Assembly: GCF_036850765.1 (NCBI RefSeq)
Contig: NC_089493.1
Location: 123,696,239 to 123,760,238, forward strand
Direction: 5' to 3'
Length of the DNA stretch: 64,000 nucleotides
Source: Saccopteryx bilineata
Taxonomy: Eukaryota > Chordata > Mammalia > Chiroptera > Emballonuridae
Shown here: positions 11,690 through 22,585 of the stretch, in pieces
Numbering within the stretch: position 1 is the stretch's first letter
How the letters are laid out: each line of letters opens with the position of its first letter
Translations under genes and position numbers: made by a program
Notes under the pieces: generated by a model
Told to the model about the DNA's origin: nothing
Databases searched by the model: none
What the model saw: only the letters and a program-made list of their open reading frames with translations

Positions 11690-14663
11690 CATGTCAGAAT
11701 CTAAGGAATGCAGCAAAAGCAGTAATAAGAGGGAAGTTCATATCATTTCAGGCATATATGAACAAAAAAGAGAGAGCCCAAGTGAACCACTTAACTTCAT
11801 ACCTTAAAGAACTAGAAATAAAAGAAGAAAAACAACCAAAAACGAGCTGAAGAAAGTAGATAATAAAAATCAGAGCAGAAATAAATGAAATAGAGACCAG
11901 AAAAACTATAGAAAAAATTAATAGAACAAGGAGCTGGTTCTTTGAAAAGATCAACAAAATTGACAAACCCAAGGCAAGACTTACTAAGGGAAAAAAAAAG
12001 AACTCACATAAACAAAATCCAAAATGAAAGAGAAAAAATCACCACAGACACCGTAGATATACAAAGAATTATTGTTGAATATCATAAAAACTTTATGCCA
12101 GTAAATTTAACAACCTAGAAGAAATTGATAAATTCCTAGAACAATACAACCTTCCTAGACTGAGTCAAGAAGAAGCAGAAAGCCTAAACAGATCTATTAG
12201 TAGAGAAGAAATAGAAAAAACCATTAAAAACCTCCCCAAAAATAAAATTCCATGCCCAAACAGCTATACCAGCGAATCTTATCAAACATTCAAAGAAGAC
12301 TTGGTTCCTATTCTAATGAAAGCCTTCCAAAAAATTGAAGAAGAAGCAATACTTCCGAACACATTTTATGAGGCCAATATAACCCTCTTACCAAAACCTG
12401 GCAAAGACGGCACAAAAAAAGAAAACTACAGACCAATATCTCTAATGAATACAGATGCTAAAATACTAAACAAAATACTGGTAAATTGAATACAACAACA
12501 TATTAAAAAAATAATACATCATGATCAAGTGGGATTCAACCCAGAATCTCAAGGATGGTTCTACATATGTAAAACGGTTAATGTAATACACCATATCAAC
12601 AAAACAAAGAAAAAAAACCACATGATCTTATCAATAGATGCAAAAAAGGCATTTGATAAAATACAACACAACTTTATGTTTAAGACACTCAACAAAATGG
12701 GTATAGAAGAAAAATATCTCATCATGATAAAGGCCATATATGATAATCCATCAGCCAACATCATATTAAATGGCATAAAACTGAGGACTTTCCCCTTTAA
12801 ATCTGGAATAAGACAGGGTTGTCCACCCTCTCCACTCTAATTTAATGTGGTACTAGAGGTTCTAGCCAGAGCAATCAGACAAGACAAAGAAATAAAACGC
12901 ATCCATATCGGAAAAGAAGAAGTAAAGGTATCACTTTTTGCAGATGATATGATCCTATACATTGAAAACCCCAGACTCCACAAAAAGATTACTAGAAATA
13001 ATTAACCAACATAGTAAGGTTGCAGAATACAAAATTAACATACAAAAGTCCATAGCCTTTCTATATGCCAACAATGAAATATTAAAAAACAAACTCAAAA
13101 AAAATAATCCCCTTCACCATTGCAACAAAAACCAAAAAATACCTAGGAATAAACATAACAAAGAATATAAAGGACCTATATAATGAAAACTACAAATTAT
13201 TGTTAAGGGAAATCAAAAAAGATACAATGAGATGGAAAAATATTCCTTGTTCATGGATAGGAAAAATAAATATAATCAAAATGGCCATATTACCCAAAGT
13301 AATTTATAAATTTAACTCAACTCCCATCAAAATTCCTATGACATTCTTTAAAAAGATGGAGAAAAAAATCATGAGATTTATATGGAACTATAAAAAACCC
13401 TGAATAGCTAAAGCAATCCTAAAGAAAAAGAATGAAGCTGGGGGCATTACAATACCTGACTTCAAACTATATTATAGTACCACGACATTCAAAACAGCAT
13501 GGTATTGGCAAAAAATAGACACTCAGACCAATGGAACAGAATAGAAAACCCAGAAATAAAACCACATATATATATAGTTAAATAATTTTTTAAAAAGGGG
13601 CCAACAACACACAATGGAGAAAGAAATCCTCTTGTGTAAATGGTGCTGGGAAAACTGGAAAGCCACATGCAAAAGAATGAAACTGGACTACAGTTTGTCC
13701 CCCTGTACTAGCATTATCTAAATGGATCAAAGATCTAAACATAAGACCTGAAACAATAAAGTACATAGAAGAAGACATAGGTACTCAACTCATGGACCTG
13801 GGTTTTAAAGAGCATTTTATGAATTTTACTCCAAAGGAAAAAGATATGAAGGCAAAAATTAATGAATGGGATTACATCAGACTAAAATGTTTTTGCTCAG
13901 AAAGAGAAACTGATAACAAAATAAACGAACAGCCAACTAAACAGGAAATGATATTTTCAAACAACAGCACAAATAAGGGCCTAATATCCAAAATATACAA
14001 AGAACTCATAAAACTCAACAACAAACAAACAAACAATCCAATAAAAAAAAATAGGAAGAGGACATACAGACACTTCTCCCAGGAAGAAATACAAATGGCC
14101 AACAGATATATGAAAAGATGCTCATTTCCTCTAGTTATTAGAGAAATGCAAATCAACACTGCAATGAGATACCACCTCACACCTGTTAGGTGAGCTATTA
14201 TTTACAAGACAGGTAATAGCAAATGTTGGAGAGGCTGTGGAGAAACAGGAACCCTCATTCACTGTTGGTGGGAATGTAAAGTAGTATAACCACTATGGAA
14301 GAAAGTATGGTGGTTCCTCAAAAAACTGAAAATAGAACTACCTTATGACCCAGCAATCCCTCTACTGGGTATATACTCCCAAAACTCAGAAACATTGATA
14401 CGTAAAGACACATGCAACCCCATGTTTACTGCAGCATTGTTCACAGTGGCCAGGACATGGAAACAACCAAAAATCCCATCAATAGATGATTGGATAAAGA
14501 AGATGTGGTACATATACACTATGGAATACTACTCAGCCATAAGAAATGATGACATCAGATCATTTACAGCAAATGGTGGGATCTTGATAACATTATACGA
14601 AGTGAAATAAGTATATCAGAAAAAACCAGGAACTGCATTATTCCATACATAGGTGGGACATAA
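11690..14663 (+). pseudogene. L1-A ORF2, reverse transcriptase and C-terminal part, broken
   Basis: This continues the ORF2 interrupted by L1-B. Open pieces lie at 12301-12489, 12529-12840, 12962-13183, 13200-13403, 13792-14193 and 14395-14610. Reverse-transcriptase landmarks are visible: [18 protein letters not shown] near 12400-12450 and RQGCPPSPL just before a stop at 12838-12840. TTTGCAGATGATATG near 12937 encodes FADDM. Stops and frameshifts are spread throughout, for example TGA at 12487 and 13401 and TAA near 13718. It is more decayed than ORF2 of B, C or D, in keeping with its position as the outer, older element. Confidence 0.88.
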
Positions 14664-14896
14664 AAGTGAGACCAAGAGACATTGATAAGATTGTGGGAGG
14701 GGGAAGAGACAGAGGGAAAAAGGGAGGGGAGGCACAAAGAAAATTAGATAGAAGATGAAAGAGGACAATCTGACTTTTGGTGATGGGTATGCAAAATAAT
14801 TGAATGACAAGATAACCTGGACATATTATCTTTGAATATATGTATCCTGATTTATTGATGTTGCCCCATTAAAATAATAAAATTATTTAAAAAACA
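11690..14896 (+). mobile_element. L1-A, second part (ORF2 remainder, 3'UTR, tail)
   Basis: The sequence resumes exactly where L1-A stopped at 3828, after the right copy of the L1-B TSD. It carries the rest of ORF2 to the TAA at 14661-14663, then a 3'UTR with a shorter G-rich tract (about 14695-14730) and the tail AATAAAATTATTTAAAAAA. It abuts the 5' region of L1-E at about 14897. Confidence 0.92.
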
Positions 14897-14964
14897 AACT
14901 GGAGGCAGACAACACCAAGCCTAGACTCAACCAACTCTACAAATAAAACACCAAAATACAGACA

Positions 14965-15852
14965 ATGAGAAGACAAAAAAGTGCAATCCAAGTGAAACCA
15001 CAAGAGACACCTTCAGGAGATGAACTGAGTTATATGAAAATAATCAAATTTCCAATGCAAAGTTCAAAATAATGATTGGAAGGATGCTTAGGGATCTTAG
15101 AACAACAATGGATGGTCATTATGAACACCTAAATAAAGAAATAGCAACTATAAAAAAGAATCAGTCAGAGATGATAAATATAATATCAGAAATAAAGACC
15201 ACAATGGAAGGAATTAAAAACAGGATAGATAGAGCTGAGAATTGAATCAGCGAGTTGGAGGACAACTGAAATGAAGGCATGAAAGCAGAGAAGAAAAAAG
15301 AAAAGAGACTCAGAAAGTCTGAGGAAACTCTTAGAGAGCTCTGTTACAACATGAAGAGAAATAACATCTGCATCATAGGGGTTCCTGAAGAAGAAGAAAA
15401 ACAACAAGGGATAGAGACTTTGTTCAATCATATCATAGCTGAAAACTTCCCTAAATTAATGCAGGAGAAATTCTCACATGTTCAAGAAGCACAGAGGAAT
15501 CCATGAAAGAGAAATCCAACCTACACCAAGACATATCATAATTAAAATACCAAAGCTAAGCGATAAAAAGAAAATATTAAAAGCTGCAAGAGAAAAAAAA
15601 GCTATCACCTACAAAGGAGCCCATATAAGGATGACATCTGACTTCTAAACAGAAACACTTGAGGCCAGAAGGGAATGGCAAGAAATATTCAAAGTAATGC
15701 AGAACAAGAACCTACAACCAAGACTACTTTATCCAGCAAGGCTATCGTTTAAAATCTAAGGAGAAATAAAAAGCTTCCCAGACAAAAAACAACTCAAGGA
15801 ATTCATTACAACCAAACCAGTGCTGCAGGAAATGTTAAGGGGCCTGTTGTAA
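14965..15852 (+). pseudogene. L1-E ORF1, broken
   Basis: An old ORF1 begins at the ATG at 14965 (MRRQKSAIQVKP). Stops occur early, including a TGA near 15075 and a TGA near 15245. The longest piece is 15279-15506. It shows the end of the coiled coil and the RRM start with NNICIIGVPEEEE, the counterpart of NNIRIIGISEGEE in L1-C. The C-terminal domain is recognisable to LQEMLRGLL and the TAA at 15850-15852. No complete product is possible. Confidence 0.8.
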
Positions 15853-15909
15853 ACAGATCAAAGTGGGAAAAGAATATAGCAAAAAAGAAATACAGCTTTA
15901 AAGAAGAAA

Positions 15910-18900
15910 ATGGCAATAAAAAACTACATATCAATAATAACCATAAATGTAAATGGATTAAATGATCTAATCAAAAGACAGAGGATAGCGGTGTGGACAA
16001 GAAAACAGGACCCGTACATGTGCTGTCTATAAGAGACACACCTTAGAACAAAAGATAACCATAGATTGAAATTAAAAGGATGGAAAAAAAAACATTTCAT
16101 GCAAATGGAAATGAAAAAAGAGCTGGGATAGCAATACTTACATAGACAAATTGGACTTTAAAACAAAGGATATAATAAGAGATAAATAAGGCCAATACAT
16201 AATACTATAGTGAATAATCCAACAGGAAAATTTAACTATTATAAACTATGCACCTAATATAGGAGCACCTATATATATAAAGCAGACTTTGATGGATTTA
16301 AAGAGCGAGATAAACAGCAATACTATAATAGTAGGGGATTTCAATAGCCCACTAATATCACTAGGTAGATACTCAAGAAAGAAAATTAACAAAGAAACAG
16401 CAGACTTATTGGACAAACTAGATCAACTCGATTTAATAGATATCTTCAGAACCTTTCACCCTAAAGCAACAGAATATACATTCTTTTCAAGTGCTCATGG
16501 TACACTCTCTAGGATAAAGCACATGTTAGGGCAAAAAAATGCTCTCAACAAATTTAAGAAGACTGAAATCACATCAAGCACTTTCTCTGATCACAATAGC
16601 ATAAAACTAGACATGAACCACAACAGAAAAGCTCAAAAATTCTCAAAGACATAGAACCAAAATAGCAGGTAGTTAAATAATGATTGGATTAAAAATGAGA
16701 TCAGGCCCTAGCCAGTTGGCTCAGTGGTAGAGCGTCGGCCTGGTGTGCACAGGTCCCGGGTTTGATTCCTTGCCAGGGCACACAGGAGAAGTGCCCATCT
16801 GCTTCTCCACCCCTCCCCCTCTCCTTCCTCTCTGTCTCTCTCTTTCCCTCCCGCAGCCGAGGCTCCATCGGAGCAAAGATGGCCCGGGCACTGGGGATGG
16901 CTCCTTGGCCTCTGCCCCAGGCATTAGAGTGGCTCTGGTTGCAACAGAGCAACATCCCGGAGGGGCAGAGCATCGCCCCCTGGTGGACGTGCCAGGTGGA
17001 TCCCAGTTGGGTGCATGCGGGAGTCTGTCTGACTGTCTATCCCCGTTTCCAGCTTCAGAAAAATACAAAAAAAAAACAACAAAAAAAATGAGATCAAAAA
17101 AAATTTAAAAATTACTAGAAATGAATGACAATGAGCCTACAACAGCTCAAAATTTATGGGACACAGCAAAAGCAGCACTGAGAGGGAAGTTCACAGCACT
17201 ACAGGCACACTTTAAAAAGCTAGAAAAAGCTCAAATAAACAACTTAACCTTGCATCTTAAAGAACTAGAAGAAGAACAGCAAGTAAAGCCGAAATGTAGT
17301 AGAAGGAAGAAAATAATAAAGATCAGAGTAGAAATAAATGACATAGAGGCTAAAAAAACAATACAGAGGATCAATGAAACTAAGAGCTGTTTCTTTGAAA
17401 ACGTAAACAAGATTGATGAATTTTTAACTAGACTCACCAATAAAAAGAGAGAGAGGACTCAAATGAATAAAATTAGAAATGAGAGTGGAGAAATAACAAC
17501 TGACACAACAGAAATACAAAATATTGTAAGAAAATACTATGAAGAACTGTATGCCAAAAAATTAGACAACCTAGATGAAATGGACAAATTCATTGAAACA
17601 TACAATCTTCCAAAAATCAATCTGCAAGAATCAGAAAACCTAAACAGACCGATTACACAAAATGCGATCAAAACACTTATCAAAAAACTCCCAACAAAGA
17701 AGAGTCCAGAGCCTGATGGCTTCACAACTGAATTCTACCAAATATTCAAAGAAGAACTAACTCCTATTCTTCTCAAACTGTTTCAAAAAATTCAAGAGGA
17801 AGGAAGACTTCCAAGCTCCTTTTATGAGGTGAGCATAATTCTGATTCCAAAACTAGGCAAAGACAACACAAAGAAACAAAATTATAGGCCAATATCTCTG
17901 ATGCATATAGATGCTAAAATCCTCAACAAAATATTAGCAAAACGAATCCAACAATATATGGAAGAAATCATACACCATGATCAAGTGGGATTTATTCTGG
18001 GGAGGCAAGGCTGGTACAATATTTGTAAATGTAAATCAATCAATGTGATTCATCACATAAACAAAAAGAGGAGAAAAACCATATGATAATTTCAATAGAT
18101 GCAAAAAAAAGCATTTGATAAAATCCAGCACCCATTCATGATCAAAACTCTTAGCAAAGTGAGAATACAGGGAACATACCTCAACATGATAAAAGCCATC
18201 TATGAGAAACCCACAGCCAACATCATATTCAGTGGGCAAAAATTAAAAGCAATACCCATAAGATCAGAAACAAGGCAGGGGTGACCCCTTTCACCACTCT
18301 TATTTAACATAGTCCTGGAAGTCCTACCACAGAAATCAGACAAGAAGAAGAAATAAAACGCATTCAAGTTGGAAAAGAAGTAAAACTATCATTATTTGCA
18401 GATGATATAATTTTGTTTATATTGTAGAAAACCCTAAAGTCTCAGTCAAAAAAATACTGGACCTGATATATGAATTCAGCAAAGTGACAGGATATAAAAT
18501 CAATACTCAGAAATCAGAGGCATTTTTATATGCCAACAATGAACAGTCAGAAAGAAAAATTAAGGAAACAATCCCCTACACAATTACAACCAAAAAAATA
18601 AAGTACCTAGGAGTCAACTTAACCAAGGAGACTAAAGACTTGTACTCGGAAAAACTACAAAGCATTGATAAAAAAAATCAAGGAAGATACAAACAAGTGG
18701 AAGCATATACCGTGCTCATGGTTAGGAAGAATAAACATCATTTAAATATCTATATTACTCAAAGCAATCTATAAATTCAATGCAATGCCAATTAAAATAC
18801 CAATGACATACTTCAAAGATATGGATCACATATTCCAAAAATTTATATGGAACCAAAAAAGAACATGAATAGCCTCAGCAATCTTAAAAACAAAGAATCA

Positions 18901-20114
18901 AGTGGGAGGTATCACACTTCCTAATATCATTATACTACAAGGTCATTGTACTCAAAACAGCCTGGTACTGGCATAAGAACAGGCATATAGATCAATGGAA
19001 CAGAACAGAGAACCCAGAAATAAAACCACAGTTCTATGGACAACTGATATTTGACAAAGGAGGTAAGGAAATACAATAGAGTAAAGACAGCCTCTTCAAC
19101 AAATAATGTTGGGAAAATTGGACAGCTACCTGCAAAAAAATGAAACTAGATTACCAGCTTACATCACTCACACAAAAAACTCAAAATGGATAAAAGACTT
19201 AAATGTACTGTAGGCCGTGAAACCATAAGCATCTAAGAAGAAAACATAGGCAGTAAGCTCTCCAACATCTCCCGCAGCAATATATTTGCTGATTTATCTC
19301 CACAGGGAAGTGAAATAAAGGACAGGATAAACAAATGGGACTATATCAAACTAAAAAGCTTTTGCACAGCTAAAGACAATAAAAACAGAATAAAAAGACA
19401 AACTACACAATGAGAGAACATATTTGACAATACGTCTGATAAGGGGTTAATAAGCCCTTAAAAAGAACTTGTAAATCTCAACACCAGGAAGACAAACAAT
19501 CCAATCAAAAAATGGGAAAAAGAAATGAATAAACACTTCTCCAAAGAGGACATACAAATGGCCAATAGGCATATGAAAAAATGCTCAACATCACTAATCA
19601 TTAAAAAAATGCAAATTAAAACCACAACACACCAGCCAAAATGGCGCTTATCAACAAAACAACACAGAATAAGTTCTGGTGAGGATGTGGAGAAAAGGGA
19701 ACCCTCCTGCACTGCTGGTGGGAATGCAGACTGGTGCAGCCACTGTGGTAAACAGTATGGAAATTCCTCAAAAAATTGAAAATCGAACTGCCTTTTGACC
19801 CAGCTATCCCACTTTTAGGAATATACCCCAAGAACACCATAGAACAGCTCCAAAAAAAGAAATGTACCCCCATGTTTGTGGCAGCATTGTTCACAATAGG
19901 AAAGATCTGGAAACAGCCCAAGTGTCCATCAGAGGACGAGTGGATTAAAAAGCTTTGGTACATATATACTATGGAATACTACTCAGCCATAAGAAATGAT
20001 GACATCAGATCATTTACAATAACATGGATGGACCTTGATAACATTATACAGAGTGAAATAAGTAAATCAGAAAAAACTAAGAACTATATGAATCCATACA
20101 TAGATGGGACATAA
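15910..20114 (+). pseudogene. L1-E ORF2, broken and split by a SINE
   Basis: ORF2 starts at the ATG at 15910 (MAIKNYISIITINVNGLN), keeping the Asn of the endonuclease active site. An open piece at 16289-16654 holds the GDFNSPL, SRIKHMLG and SDHNS endonuclease motifs; the His-partner Asp of SRIDHML is Lys here. A Rhin-1 SINE sits at 16704-17083. The longest reverse-transcriptase piece is 17121-18086 (321 codons), with [12 protein letters not shown] and [22 protein letters not shown] near 18399 corresponds to the FADD box, with a frameshift after it. The C-terminus ends at TAA 20112-20114. Confidence 0.87.
16704..17083 (+). mobile_element. Rhin-1-type tRNA-derived SINE in L1-E ORF2
   Basis: The tRNA-like head has an A box (TGGCTCAGTGGTAGAGCG) and a B box (GGTTTGATTCC). 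A CT-rich body, the GGAGCAAAGATGGCCCGGGC block and the TTCCAGCTTCAGAAAAATAC end follow. A 13-bp TSD, AAAAATGAGATCA, lies at 16691-16703 and 17084-17096. Confidence 0.95.
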
Positions 20115-20126
20115 AAATGAGACTCA

Positions 20127-20518
20127 GGCCCTGGCTGGTTGGCTCAGTGGTAGAGCGTCGGCCTGGTGTGCAGAAGACCCGGGTTCGATTCCTGGCCAGG
20201 GCACACAGGAGAAGCGCCCATCTGCTTCTCCACTTCTCCCCCTCTCCTTCCTCTCTGTCTCTCTCTTCCCCTCCCACAGCGAGGCTCCATTGGAGCAAAG
20301 ATGGTCCGGGCGCTGGGGATGGCTCCTTGGCCTCTGCCCCAGGCACTAGAGTGGCTCTGGTCGCAACAGAGTGACGCCCCAGAGGGGCAGAGCATCGCCC
20401 CCTGGTGGGCAGAGCATTGCCCCCTGGTGGGCGTGCCGGGTGGATCCCGGTCGGGCACATGTGGGAGTCTGTCTGACTGTCTTGCCCCGTTTCCAGCTTC
20501 AGAAAAATACAAAGAAAA
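20127..20518 (+). mobile_element. Rhin-1-type SINE with internal duplication, in the L1-E 3'UTR
   Basis: Same structure as the copy at 16704, with a B box GGTTCGATTCC. The 14-bp TSD AAAAATGAGACTCA is perfect (20113-20126 and 20519-20532). The block GCAGAGCATYGCCCCCTGGTG occurs twice in tandem (about 20386-20431), where the copy at 16704 has it once. Confidence 0.95.
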
Positions 20519-20532
20519 AAAAATGAGACTCA

Positions 20533-20796
20533 GAGACATGAACAAAAATGTGATGGCAATGGCGGTAGGGGTGTGGGGGGAGGGGGAAGGTGGCGAGGAA
20601 GGACAGAGGGGTTGGGGGATGGGAGGGGCACAAAGAAAACCAGATAGAAGGTGACAGAAGACAAGTTGACTTTGGGGGAGGGGTATACAGCACAATCAAA
20701 TGTCAAAATAATCTGGAGATGTTTTCTCTCAACATTTGTACACTGATTTATCAGTGTCACTGCATTAAATTTAATAAATATAAAAAAATAAAATAA
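20533..20796 (+). other. 3'UTR and tail of L1-E
   Basis: It has a G-rich tract at about 20568-20632 with several runs of four or more G, then a conserved end with CTGATTTATCAGTGTCACTGCATTA and AATAAA-containing tail repeats. Confidence 0.75.
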
Positions 20797-21450
20797 AATA
20801 ACTATAGAAAAAAAGAATTACAACAAAGAATTGGTTCTTTTAAAAAAAATCAATTAAACTGATGAATCTCTTGCTAGACTCATTAAAGAGAAAAGAAAAA
20901 TAAATCATATAAACAAACTCCAAAATAAAAGAGGAGAAATTACCAGCCATTATAGATATTCAAAGTATGATATTAGAATATTATGAAATATTATATGCCA
21001 CTAAATTCAACAATCTAGAAGAAATGAATGTTCCTAAAACTATACAGTCTTCCTAGCATAAGTCACAAAAAAAGTGGAAAACCAAAATTGACTAATAAAC
21101 ACTGAGAAAATAGAAACAAGTATAAAAAACTTCCCCAAAAGTAAATGTAAACATCCAGGACCAGATAGCTACACTATTGAATACTACCCAAAATTCAAAG
21201 AACATTTGGTACTTATTCTTCTCAGTCTTCCAGAAAATAGAAGAAGCAATACTCCCTAGCACATTTTATTAGGAAAACATAACCCTGATGTTGCTAATGA
21301 ATACAGATGCAAAATCCTAAACAAAATACAGCAAATCAAATACAACAATACATTAAAAAATAAAACAGCACAAGGATGGTTCAATATATGCAAATTGATC
21401 AATGTGATATACCACATCAGCAAAACAAAGAACAAAAACTATATGATCTT

Positions 21451-21767
21451 GTCTGTCCAGGCGGTGGCACAGTGGATAGAGCATCAGATTGGGACGCGAA
21501 GGACCCAGGTTCGAGACCCGAAGGTTGCCAGCTTGAGCCTGGGGCTCCTCGGGTTTGAGCAAAGCTCGCCAGCTTGAGCCCAAGGTCGCTGGCTCAAGCA
21601 AGGGGTCACTCAGTGTGCTGTAGCCCCTGGTTAAGGCACATATGAGTAATCAATCAATGAACAACTAAGGAACTACAACGAAGAACTGATGTTTCTCATC
21701 TCTCTCCCTTCCTGTCTGTCTGTCCCTCTCTCTTACACTCTCTGTCTCTGCCACAAAAAAAAAAATC
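21451..21767 (+). mobile_element. VES-like bat SINE in L1-F
   Basis: The tRNA-like head GGTGGCACAGTGGATAGAGC and B box GGTTCGAGACC are followed by a GCTTGAGC-rich body, a CT-rich 3' region and an A tail. The direct repeat ATATGATCTT lies at 21441-21450 and 21768-21777. It is longer than the short VES-like copies at 46972 and 48831 and resembles the one at 39286. Confidence 0.88.
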
Positions 21768-22155
21768 ATATGATCTTATCAATAGATGCAGAGAAGGCAT
21801 TTGATAAAATACAACATCCAAGTATTTATAACACAATAAAATGAGTATAGAAGGAAAGTATCTCAACATAATAAAGGCCATATGTGACAAAAAATCAGCC
21901 AATATCATATTAGTGGTGAAAAATTGAATTATTTTCCTCTAAAATCAGAAATAAGACAAGGCTACCCACTCTCTCCACTCTTATTCAACATATTACTGGA
22001 AGTCTTAGCCAGAGTCATCAGGCAATATAAAGAAATAAAATACATCCATATAGAAAAGAAGGAATAAAAGTATCACTTTTTGCAGATGACATCATTCAGT
22101 ACATAGAAAACCCAAAGATTCAACTGGAAAACTATTAGAAACAAGAAACAAATAC

Positions 22156-22170
22156 AATAAAGTCACAGAA
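22156..22170. repeat. Target-site duplication of L1-D, left copy
   Basis: AATAAAGTCACAGAA occurs here and at 37921-37935, on either side of L1-D including the nested L1-C. The first bases could also be tail sequence, but AGTCACAGAA is unambiguous. Confidence 0.92.
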
Positions 22171-22173
22171 GAG

Positions 22174-22181
22174 TGACGTCA
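22174..22181 (+). promoter_or_regulatory. CRE/ATF palindrome at the L1-D 5' end
   Basis: TGACGTCA, the consensus cAMP-response element, lies 3 bp from the first base of L1-D. The same box lies 4 bp from the first base of L1-C although the following leader differs. Function is inferred from the motif only. Confidence 0.6.
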
Positions 22182-22418
22182 CGGAAATGGCGCCGTGAGC
22201 AGCGCGTCCGACAGCTCTCCCCTAAATCACAACAAATTTATCAACTAGAAACAGAAAAATTTATCCTCGGAGCATTCCGGAGTTCCACACAAACTGATAG
22301 CGAAAAAACTGTTATCACTTGAATCTGAGAGACAAGGGTGTGGAGGAATCTACCACAGGGACGTTCTTTCAAACCGCAAGGAAGTGCGCCTGTGGTGAGT
22401 CAGCCCAAATACTTGGGA

Positions 22419-22585
22419 ACCGCGAGCCGCCGCGAGCGGCCGACGCGAGCCGCCACCGCGAGCTGAGCCACCGCGAGTCCCCACGAGCCGCCGCCGCGAG
22501 CCGCCACGAGCCCCTGCGAGCCGCCGCCGCGAACCGCCGCCGTGAACCGCCGCCGCGAGCGGCCAACACGAGCAACCGCGCGCGC
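22419..22585 (+). repeat. Degenerate GCGAGCCGCCGC-type tandem repeat
   Basis: A GC-rich array of short units around GCGAGCCGCC, with variants such as GCGAACCGCC and ACGAGCCGCC, lies within the L1-D promoter. Open frames through it encode Arg/Ala/Pro-rich low-complexity peptides on both strands and are not taken as genes. Confidence 0.75.

Larger units (their letters stand above)
14897..20796 (+). mobile_element. L1-E, older L1 with ORF1, ORF2 and 3'UTR
   Basis: This L1 belongs to a clearly different, older subfamily. Its ORF1 is homologous to that of the minus-strand L1-G rather than to the A/B/C/D group. It begins in 5'UTR-like sequence at about 14897, directly after the L1-A tail. That suggests L1-A inserted into it, but the left side is outside the window. 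It carries two Rhin-1-type SINEs (16704-17083 and 20127-20518). The 3' end is an A-rich tail near 20780-20796, which abuts internal ORF2 sequence of L1-F. Confidence 0.85.
20797..22170 (+). mobile_element. L1-F, first visible part (ORF2), oldest L1 of the nest
   Basis: Decayed ORF2 sequence starts at the region equivalent to 32930 of L1-C (about codon 350) and runs to the FADD region. TTTTTGCAGATGACATCAT lies near 22078. Many indels and stops leave no frame longer than about 60 codons outside the SINE. It is split by a SINE at 21451-21767 and by L1-D at 22171, and resumes at 37921. Whether an upstream part exists to the left of L1-E cannot be seen. Confidence 0.85.

Noticed and set aside
14880..14900. 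Proof that L1-A inserted into L1-E
   Set aside because: The left junction of L1-A lies outside the window, so no TSD pair can be tested. Kept only as a likely reading.
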